Origin: Janthinobacterium sp. B9-8
Lineage (GTDB): Bacteria > Pseudomonadota > Gammaproteobacteria > Burkholderiales > Chitinibacteraceae
Assembly: GCF_000969645.2 (NCBI RefSeq)
Contig: NZ_CP014222.1
Location: 2,793,740 to 2,857,739 of the forward strand
Direction: 5' to 3'
DNA: 64,000 nucleotides
Shown: positions 58,187 to 64,000 of the stretch, one piece after another
How the letters are laid out: each line of letters starts with the position of its first letter
Position numbering within the stretch: position 1 is the stretch's first letter
Position numbers and translations under genes: made by a program
The notes under the pieces: model-generated
What the model saw: only the letters and a program-made list of their open reading frames with translations
What the model was told of the DNA's origin: nothing
Databases searched by the model: none

Positions 58187-59362
58187 TTAGCGGCCGAAGT
58201 CGAGGACTTCGGTGATCCATTGATTGGTCACTTCCACCTGGAAGACAGGGTTTTCAGCGGGCGGTACATCGGTAAAGCGGATGGTCCAATAAATACGTCC
58301 CTGCTCGATTGCGCTGGCGGTGTTTTTATCCGGGTCCGGAAACACTTCAAAATTAATCACCGCCCCCAGCGCTTTAAGGTCGCGCATAAAAGCATCCAAG
58401 CCATCAGTCACATCTTTGACATAGGTTTTGGTAATTCCGCGATCCACCGCCCATTGATGGCCTTTGAGAATTGCATCCATCACCATATCCACGGTGCGCA
58501 CCCGGGTGACAAAGCTCCACTTTGGATCCGCCGACAAGGTACGGTTACCCCAGAGGCGAAAGCCGCCTTCGCGAATAATGGTGGTGATATGCGCTTCATT
58601 CAGCAGATTGGCGCGGCAGGTGGCATCGCCATAAAGATATTCAATCGGGCGCTTGGTCCCCAGCACTTCGCTGAATTCGGTATTAGACGGGCTGGCCCAG
58701 AAACCGACACTGGCATCCTGACGGGCAAACAAACCCGCAGTGGCCGCCGATGCGGGTGCATCGGCTTCGGCGCTCAGCTTGCTATCCCAAACCCGCAGGC
58801 CCGGATCCACCACATAGGAGCGCTTGCTGCCCAGATTTTTAACAAACGCCAGCGCCGCTTCATCGTCGGTATTGGGGCCGTCAATGATGGCGATCGCCCG
58901 CAGCTTATCGGCCAGTGAAACCATGGCAGAGGCCACGGCCGCACTGCTGCTGTGGCCCGGCGCCACAATCAGCCGCGGGGATTGATTGGTTTTAGATTTT
59001 GCATCCAGCAAAGCCTGTAAACCGGTGCGCTTACCCTTGGCATCAACGCCACCAATAATGGCGCTGGTCAGCTGTGCCGGCGTTTCAGCGGTTTGGCTGA
59101 CGCCAACCGCTACCACTACGGCAGCAGCCTGGGCGTAGATTTCTTTGAGACGCTTAGCCATGGCGCTCTCTTCGCCAAACTGCGCTACGCCTTCCCGTAA
59201 ATTGGTAATCAAAATGGGGGTATCTGCCGCAGCCAAACCCGCACCCGGTGTAAATGTATCGACAATGCCAATAATCGATGAAGACGGCAGCGCAATGACG
59301 CGCGGCCCTGTATCCACCAGCGTAACCGTCACGCCATGGAAAAAACCACCTGTTCCGGCCAT
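58187..59362 (-). CDS. Tail sheath protein, P2 gpFI family
   Basis: A 391-residue contractile sheath subunit. Features: HGVTVTLVDTGPRVIALPSSSIIGIVDTF at the start, SLADKLRAIAIIDGPNTDDEAALAF mid-protein, and HITTIIREGGFRLWGNRTLSADPKWSFVTRVRTVDMVMDAIL near the C-terminus. It establishes that the particle is contractile, hence R-type if a tailocin. AGGAGG precedes the start, just after a terminator. Confidence 0.95.
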   Translation of the reverse strand: MAGTGGFFHGVTVTLVDTGPRVIALPSSSIIGIVDTFTPGAGLAAADTPILITNLREGVAQFGEESAMAKRLKEIYAQAAAVVVAVGVSQTAETPAQLTSAIIGGVDAKGKRTGLQALLDAKSKTNQSPRLIVAPGHSSSAAVASAMVSLADKLRAIAIIDGPNTDDEAALAFVKNLGSKRSYVVDPGLRVWDSKLSAEADAPASAATAGLFARQDASVGFWASPSNTEFSEVLGTKRPIEYLYGDATCRANLLNEAHITTIIREGGFRLWGNRTLSADPKWSFVTRVRTVDMVMDAILKGHQWAVDRGITKTYVKDVTDGLDAFMRDLKALGAVINFEVFPDPDKNTASAIEQGRIYWTIRFTDVPPAENPVFQVEVTNQWITEVLDFGR

Positions 59363-59384
59363 AGGGCCTCCTGAAAATAGGCGA

Positions 59385-59408
59385 AAAAAAACCGCCTTAG
59401 GGCGGGTG
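59385..59408 (-). terminator. Terminator between fibre and sheath genes
   Basis: CCGCC/GGCGG stem with a four-base loop and a long T-run on the minus strand, located between the fibre stop codon and the sheath ribosome binding site. Confidence 0.82.
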
Positions 59409-59439
59409 AAATAAATAAAAAACTTATTAAAAAATGATT

Positions 59440-60792
59440 CTAAATAGGCTTAACCACAACGATCGCTGTGCCATCATTTAATACTTTGCGCACCTGGCCA
59501 ATGGCCTGGCGATAGTCACCTGGCACTTGATCAATGTCGGCAGATGAGACCCAGCGGCCAGAAATACCTGCCCCCTTCGTAACTGGCAGCAGATAATCAC
59601 CTAACTTTGCACCAGCCAGCAGTACCGGCACTTTGCCGCAATATGCAATCCGGTCAACATTGGCGCGGGCCGCCTCTAATTTAGCGTCCCAGACCGCCAG
59701 TTCCGCTTCATAGTCCTGCACCGCTTTGGCCTGTCTTAAATTTTCAGCCTCTAATAAACATGCATGTTCAGCCTGCTCACTCAGCCAGAGAAGGTGGTCC
59801 TCGTGATATTCACTGATTGCAGAATGAAACATATTGATATCACCATCAAACTGATCTGGTGCCGGACTTTGGGGTTCCATGCGTAACGCTGGCAGCTCAG
59901 GCACTGGTCGTTCTTGAGGTTTAAGGCCAACCACATTTTCATCTCCCCATGAATCACCACCGACAATGCTTGGATTGGTAGATTTAATGGCGAATGTGAC
60001 TGCCTTAGAAAATTGATCCGTAATTAAACCACCCGCATCAAAACCAATAATCTGACCGGCCAATACAGGCGCACATGTAGCAGCTTTATACTCATATTCG
60101 GCATAATCTGCGCCACTGGCATTAAGCGTTCCCCCCGCATTCAAAGAGCGCCCTGTCACTGAGTTTTTACCTAAAAGTACCCCTGCATTTGCAGCATTAA
60201 TCCCCAGGGCGGTTACGGCTCTGAATTCAGCGGTTACATTGGAGCCCGCACCAAAGACTTGCGCAACGGCAACGCCTTCTGGCACCGACTTATAAAGCAC
60301 ATGGCAGGATGCTGAACCTATTCCTAATAATAAGTTGCCAGCTTGATCCAATCGCATAGCCATGGGTGCATCTGCAACGCCATCAGCAGTGCCATTAGAG
60401 GTATAAAAAACTAAATCTCCGTCATTGCCACCACTCCCCATATTGACACGAGCAGAACGAATACCAGCTCCTCGGCCAAGATTTCTCGCGGAAGCATTAA
60501 TGCCAAATGTCAATTCAGCGTAATCACCTAAATTAGTCCCCCGTGTCAGATAAACACCTCCCCGCCCTGCCCCTGTAATCAGCTGTTCGCTGTTTAATTT
60601 TTTAAAGGCTCCATCTGCAGCATTACTTAGCCCGATTAGGCAAGCATCCAGCGTACTGTTTGTGATGGTTTTTCCCTCTACTACTTTGGCTTTGGCAATA
60701 GCCACGACCTGATCCATCCGATCATTCACGCTACCCGTCAGGGCGGTTGTGGCCGTAACTAAATCCGCAACTTGAGACTCAAGCGTCGACAT
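59440..60792 (-). CDS. Tail fibre protein with C-terminal peptidase G2/S74-like domain
   Basis: A 450-residue fibre. A short helical N-terminus (STLESQVADLVTATTALTGSVNDRMDQVVAIAKAK) precedes a beta-rich body. From about 230 the sequence GTLNASGADYAEYEYKAATCAPVLAGQIIGFDAGG... and the end YCGKVPVLLAGAKLGDYLLPV resemble self-cleaving fibre maturation domains (peptidase G2/S74 types), interrupted by a ~90-residue helical insert around 290-380. It is probably the receptor-binding part of the particle. Confidence 0.72.
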   Translation of the reverse strand: MSTLESQVADLVTATTALTGSVNDRMDQVVAIAKAKVVEGKTITNSTLDACLIGLSNAADGAFKKLNSEQLITGAGRGGVYLTRGTNLGDYAELTFGINASARNLGRGAGIRSARVNMGSGGNDGDLVFYTSNGTADGVADAPMAMRLDQAGNLLLGIGSASCHVLYKSVPEGVAVAQVFGAGSNVTAEFRAVTALGINAANAGVLLGKNSVTGRSLNAGGTLNASGADYAEYEYKAATCAPVLAGQIIGFDAGGLITDQFSKAVTFAIKSTNPSIVGGDSWGDENVVGLKPQERPVPELPALRMEPQSPAPDQFDGDINMFHSAISEYHEDHLLWLSEQAEHACLLEAENLRQAKAVQDYEAELAVWDAKLEAARANVDRIAYCGKVPVLLAGAKLGDYLLPVTKGAGISGRWVSSADIDQVPGDYRQAIGQVRKVLNDGTAIVVVKPI

Positions 60793-60801
60793 ATTTAATC
60801 C

Positions 60802-61299
60802 TTATAGTTTTGTTTGAATAAGCATGTGCTGGGTTCGAATTAGCCCAGCGGCAAATTGGGTTAGTTCTTTAGCCAGCATCAGATTGATTGGCGCATTCAT
60901 TGAAATAATATTGATACTGTCCGCCGGCACAGCACTCAGCGCTAAGTCATAAGCAAGCAGGTGCTTTTGCCCTGCTTTGTTGTAAACCAAAGGGGTATCC
61001 GGATGGCTCCATACCGCGATCAAAATACCCGTATCCGAAATAAACCCCACCTCTCGAATCCAGAAGTCCTCGTTGCTGTCGAGCAGGGTGTTGACATGAA
61101 TTTGCGTCGGGCCGACTTTCTCGCCCCCTGTGAGCGTGCGGCGGGCACGTTCGTTTTTTAAGGCTATTTGTGTGCGGTCAGGGCGATAAGCAGCATCGCC
61201 CACGGCAATGGCCGCGATCTTTATATCAAGGCCGGTGCTGCTGGCATTAAAACAAGCAGCCAGCCCCGCATCCGTCATCAGCGGAATAAGCGCACTCAT
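60802..61299 (-). CDS. Short fibre N-terminal/baseplate-attachment protein
   Basis: A 165-residue protein with the attachment domain found at the start of P2-like fibres: MSALIPLMTDAGLAACFNASSTGLDIKIAAIAVGDAAYRPD ... DSNEDFWIREVGFISDTGILIAVWSHP. Here it ends before any receptor-binding part, and a separate fibre gene follows ten bases later. The two may assemble as a split fibre. It overlaps I as ATGA. Confidence 0.82.
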   Translation of the reverse strand: MSALIPLMTDAGLAACFNASSTGLDIKIAAIAVGDAAYRPDRTQIALKNERARRTLTGGEKVGPTQIHVNTLLDSNEDFWIREVGFISDTGILIAVWSHPDTPLVYNKAGQKHLLAYDLALSAVPADSINIISMNAPINLMLAKELTQFAAGLIRTQHMLIQTKL

Positions 61300-61925
61300 T
61301 GAATCTCCATCGCGATGCGAGTCAGGGTAAAAAAACAGGAGGCACTGGCAAGCGCCATTTCCTGCGTAAAAGCGAGCGGCGCCGCCTTAATATCAGCGCC
61401 AAAACGGCTGAGGGTTGTGAGATCGGCCCTGCTGGCCAAGGCCAGCGACTGATTAAATTGTGACCCCGTGATCAGCTCGTAATAACTACGAACAGGCTTA
61501 AGCTCATCGACCAGTGTTTTAATTTGCTGATATGTTTCTGGGCTCAGCGGCGCACCACCATCACGATTCTCATTGGCCCAGGCCATGAGCGAAAAACTAT
61601 GCGGACTCCCTTTGGGCGATGTTTGCCACCACTCGATCAAATCCACATTGATATTAAGCGCCGCCAGCGCCCCTTTAACCGCGCCGACGGTGCCCTTAAT
61701 CCGATGCGTTGGCAGCGAATTAGCAATCAAATCACGCTGCATTTGTTCGGTAATGGCCAGCTCCCACCCTTCAACAGATGCCCCCCATGCAAGTAAGGGC
61801 AAAAAGGGCACGGGGCAGAATTTAGCCGCCCCCAGGCAGGCAATGGGTGAGGGGTCCAGCTCTGAACAACAAGCACTTGATAAGGCCAGCTCAAGCGATG
61901 TGGCATTGGGAGGCAGTAAGCTCAT
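61296..61925 (-). CDS. Baseplate/tail protein, P2 gpI family
   Basis: A 209-residue gpI: LPPNATSLELALSSACCSELDPSPIACLGAAKFCPVPFLPLLAWGASVEGWELAITEQMQRDLIANSLPTHRIKGTVGAVKGALAAL, then EWWQTSPKGSPHSFSL. It overlaps J and the following fibre gene by four bases on each side. Confidence 0.92.
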   Translation of the reverse strand: MSLLPPNATSLELALSSACCSELDPSPIACLGAAKFCPVPFLPLLAWGASVEGWELAITEQMQRDLIANSLPTHRIKGTVGAVKGALAALNINVDLIEWWQTSPKGSPHSFSLMAWANENRDGGAPLSPETYQQIKTLVDELKPVRSYYELITGSQFNQSLALASRADLTTLSRFGADIKAAPLAFTQEMALASASCFFTLTRIAMEIQ

Positions 61926-62887
61926 ATCGCCTCCAGCGTAATGCCCTCACACTGAGGAAAATGCCGTGCGTCACAAGTGATATCAGCCCCCGGCTCAGCC
62001 AGCGTGACACGGCGAACCCCAGCAATATGCAAGGCAGCAAAAATGGCCGAGCGTGACAAAGTACCGCCCAGTTTTCTGGCGCTCTTCAGCGCGATTTCCA
62101 GCCTGTCTTTTGCCTCTGCCAGCACAGACTGTGATGCAGGGCCATTTTCCAGCTCAATCTGTGCCGCCACCTTAAACCCGATCCTGCTGCCTGGCTGTAC
62201 TCTGGGCCGGTCAGTCAGCGGCCTTACATCATCAGCAGAGAGTGCGGTTTGCACGGCGGCCGTTAAAACAGAACCATCAATATCGGGTGCATGTGGTAAA
62301 ACCGTGACCGAAACATCCCCCGGTAAAGGCAACAACAAACCCGCATCATAAGTACAAGCCAAAACAAGGCTATCCGCTGGCAACTGATGGCGCAGCTCAT
62401 CACTGATCGCTACCGCCATAAACACGGGGGCATCAATGGACACATCCGCAATCTGTGCCGACGCGCTCAAACTATGAAATAAATAAGCTCCGCGTGAACC
62501 GGCCACCGATAAACCTTCCAGCGCCATCTGGCAGCGATAACGCAGACGCTCATCTTCTTCATAAACAGCCTCAAGTGGCGGCTCTGCATCCGGATTGGCG
62601 GGCGTCATCAACAGCCGGCTAACGCCATAATCGGCGGCCTTATTGTCCAAATCGGTGCCCCGCGCATACGCCAGCATGGTGGACACAGCCGCATCATTCA
62701 CCCAGGCCCGCAGCATCAGCTCCTGATAGGCCGATAATTCCAGCAGTTTTACTACTGGGTCGCTTTCTAGCACCGCGCTCCAATCGGGATAAATCGCCTT
62801 AAACTGCGCCAGCTTACGGGCATAGATCGCCTCAAAATCTAGCGTTTCCAGCAACTGTGGCGGCGGGAGTTGGCTTAAATCGATCAT
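61922..62887 (-). CDS. Baseplate wedge protein, P2 gpJ family
   Basis: A 321-residue baseplate J homologue: IDLSQLPPPQLLETLDFEAIYARKLAQF, ARGTDLDNKAADYGVSRL, LRYRCQMALEGLSVAGSRGAYLFHSLSA and C-terminal LSRSAIFAALHIAGVRRVTLAEP. Overlaps W by four bases. Diverged from prophage 1 J, so the two loci are not recent duplicates. Confidence 0.94.
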   Translation of the reverse strand: MIDLSQLPPPQLLETLDFEAIYARKLAQFKAIYPDWSAVLESDPVVKLLELSAYQELMLRAWVNDAAVSTMLAYARGTDLDNKAADYGVSRLLMTPANPDAEPPLEAVYEEDERLRYRCQMALEGLSVAGSRGAYLFHSLSASAQIADVSIDAPVFMAVAISDELRHQLPADSLVLACTYDAGLLLPLPGDVSVTVLPHAPDIDGSVLTAAVQTALSADDVRPLTDRPRVQPGSRIGFKVAAQIELENGPASQSVLAEAKDRLEIALKSARKLGGTLSRSAIFAALHIAGVRRVTLAEPGADITCDARHFPQCEGITLEAI

Positions 62888-63210
62888 GCGGTCACCTCCA
62901 GCAACATGCTGTCGCCCAGATAAATCCCTGAAATTTTCATATTCACCCTGCCATCAATCACAGAAATAATCGTGACCTTGCTGACTTTAATCCGCGGCTC
63001 CCAGCGCACTAGATTGCGGGCGATCTCCGCTTGCGCCGCTGCAATCCAGCCCGCATTGACCGGCAAATCCACCATGCGTGGTAAATGGCTGCCATATTCT
63101 GGCCGCTCCCTGCGGCTGCCCAAGGGCGTGGTCAAAATATCGGCAATGGATTGAGCCAGATGAGCAGAGCCAGACATGAGCTGCCCTGTTGTGCGATCCA
63201 TGCCCATCAT
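62884..63210 (-). CDS. Baseplate wedge protein, P2 gpW (gp25-like)
   Basis: A 108-residue gp25-like protein with SGSAHLAQSIADILTTPLGSRRERPEYGSHLPRMVDLPVN and LVRWEPRIKVSKVTI. Start could be the first or third codon (MMGMDRTT). It is the first recognised structural gene of the leftward locus, preceded by one small gene. No gpV spike gene is upstream, where P2 has it. Confidence 0.93.
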   Translation of the reverse strand: MMGMDRTTGQLMSGSAHLAQSIADILTTPLGSRRERPEYGSHLPRMVDLPVNAGWIAAAQAEIARNLVRWEPRIKVSKVTIISVIDGRVNMKISGIYLGDSMLLEVTA

Positions 63211-63214
63211 CGGA

Positions 63215-63418
63215 TTAAGCCTCGCTGGCAGGCGGCAGGATCAAACGCTCAAAGTCTAGGCGCTGATCCAGATGAGCAATCAGTACATCATCGTCGCTAC
63301 TGATGGCGCGATTGATCACCGCAAACGAGCGGCCATCATCAAGAAGAATCGTTCGGGATCGAAAAGCCTTATCCGTAAAGGAAACGGGCTGAATCGGTGT
63401 ATTACTGGGCTTAGCCAT
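63215..63418 (-). CDS. Small protein heading the tail locus, unknown
   Basis: A 67-residue protein: MAKPSNTPIQPVSFTDKAFRSRTILLDDGRSFAVINRAISSDDDVLIAHLDQRLDFERLILPPASEA. It is acidic, without recognised domains, five bases upstream of W and preceded by AGGAGGCC. It is too short and unlike gpV to be the spike. It may be a minor baseplate or regulatory protein. Confidence 0.65.
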   Translation of the reverse strand: MAKPSNTPIQPVSFTDKAFRSRTILLDDGRSFAVINRAISSDDDVLIAHLDQRLDFERLILPPASEA

Positions 63419-63435
63419 ATTGGCCTCCTGCAGAT

Positions 63436-63471
63436 GTAAAAACGCCCCAGAGCCGTGAAGCGCTGGGGCGT
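63436..63471 (-). terminator. Terminator upstream of the tail locus
   Basis: ACGCCCCAG/CTGGGGCGT perfect 9-bp stem, followed on the minus strand by TTTTTA, just before the first gene of the locus. It would stop a leftward transcript for which no gene is visible to the right. Confidence 0.75.
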
Positions 63472-63575
63472 AAAAAAGGAAACATTTTTTATAAAACTTG
63501 TAAAATCTAATTTATCTTATTTAATTAAGGCATATTAAATCCTACAAACATGCCTCACCGATAAGAGATCATATT

Positions 63576-64000
63576 TTGGAACCAATTGAATTAAATACAA
63601 ACAATGGTACCATGCACATTGAAGGTTTTCCTGACGCAGTAAGAGTTATCAAACTAACTGGCGAAAAATCTAAACGCTTATCTCATCTTAGTTTGCACAA
63701 AATGGATTTACTCTTTGCAGAAAGTTATTTCAATGCAGTGACATACTCCTATGAGGATTCAGGACTTATTCAAGAGTCACTTTGGCGCTCTGCAATAATC
63801 TTCTACATAAAATGTTTTGGTAACTCCAAAAGCAGAGGTCCACTTTCTGCAGAGCGTATTTACAGAAATAACCCACCCGCCTTAAAAACACATAAAGAAT
63901 TCAAACATCTGCGCGACAAGCACTTTATTCATGATGAAAACTCATTTTCGCAAAGTCATACAGGGGCCATAATAGCTAGCAAAGACAAGCCCTATAAAAT
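63576..64000 (+). CDS. Unrecognised rightward protein, partial (runs off the window)
   Basis: An open frame of 141 codons continues past the end. Start may be TTG at 63576 or ATG at 63612. The product reads MEPIELNTNNGTMHIEGF..., then LFAESYFNAVTYSYEDSGLIQESLWRSAIIFYIKCFG and FKHLRDKHFIHDENSFSQ. The RDKHFIHDE segment resembles HEPN-type RNase or AbiV/AbiU2-like helices (R-x-H pattern), but this is a weak resemblance. AT-rich, divergent from the tail locus. Function unknown. Confidence 0.65.
   Translation, partial: MEPIELNTNNGTMHIEGFPDAVRVIKLTGEKSKRLSHLSLHKMDLLFAESYFNAVTYSYEDSGLIQESLWRSAIIFYIKCFGNSKSRGPLSAERIYRNNPPALKTHKEFKHLRDKHFIHDENSFSQSHTGAIIASKDKPYK

Larger units (their letters stand above)
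50490..63418 (-). mobile_element. P2-like tail and lysis locus, candidate tailocin or remnant prophage
   Basis: All genes run leftward: small protein, W, J, I, fibre N-part, fibre, sheath, tube, E/E', tape measure, U, X, D, holin, endolysin, Rz/Rz1. There are no capsid, portal, terminase, replication, repressor or integrase genes, and no gpV spike gene, in the visible part. This matches headless R-type particles in content apart from the missing spike. Several terminators interrupt it. Confidence 0.8.

Noticed and set aside
1..64000. CRISPR arrays, insertion sequences and rRNA operons
   Set aside because: No regularly spaced short repeats, no transposase genes and no rRNA sequence were recognised anywhere in the window.

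Overview
The window looks like an accessory-rich chromosomal stretch of a Gram-negative bacterium, most likely a betaproteobacterium of the Neisseriales (Iodobacter/Chromobacterium-like). That is an inference from P2-like prophage gene content, type VI secretion (T6SS) cargo, SOS-type umuDC and moderate GC with AT-rich islands. No rRNA, core ribosomal or other clear housekeeping genes are present; almost everything is mobile or accessory.

Layout. (1) 1-1413: the tail of an integron cassette array with three small genes in + orientation and recognisable attC sites. (2) 1684-3258, minus strand: a T6SS module of PAAR tip protein, Tae4-type amidase effector and Tai4-type immunity protein. (3) 3471-31785: a nearly complete P2-like prophage ordered portal/terminase (minus), capsid, head completion, lysis, baseplate, fibre, sheath/tube, chaperone with a -1 slippery site, a DNA methyltransferase moron, tape measure, gpU, gpD, a RelBE-like toxin-antitoxin pair, repressor, Ogr-like activator, replication initiator gpA and integrase. 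The scaffold gene O and tail completion gene R each carry one single-base frameshift, so the prophage may be defective unless these are sequencing errors. It ends at a 45-nt 3' fragment of a tRNA-Pro(GGG) gene whose 5' half is missing, which suggests a second element begins immediately to the right.

(4) 32177-36227, minus strand, AT-rich: a compact five-gene operon encoding a calcineurin-like phosphoesterase, a thymidylate-kinase-like protein, a thymidylate-synthase-fold paralogue with Ser in place of the catalytic Cys, a MazG-like pyrophosphohydrolase and an apparently catalytic thymidylate-synthase-like enzyme with a large unknown C-terminal domain. This is the best candidate for an undescribed system, either nucleotide-pool defence or modified-nucleotide synthesis. 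(5) 36407-41034: a Fic protein flanked by a decayed copy of a phage adenine methylase 3' end and the intact com-dam pair, a small zinc-ribbon gene, and umuDC. com-dam and umuDC share an identical palindromic operator core centred on GATC.

(6) 41031-50299, minus strand: a T6SS vgrG cluster with VgrG, DUF4123 adaptor, a VasX-like membrane toxin and two tandem paralogous DUF6708-like putative immunity proteins. (7) 50490-63418, minus strand: a P2-like tail-and-lysis locus with baseplate, fibre, sheath, tube, chaperone, tape measure, gpU/X/D, holin, endolysin and spanins. No capsid, terminase, replication or integrase genes are visible, so it is a candidate R-type tailocin or a remnant prophage; several intrinsic terminators sit just upstream of its genes. 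(8) 63576-64000: the start of an unrecognised rightward gene running off the window.
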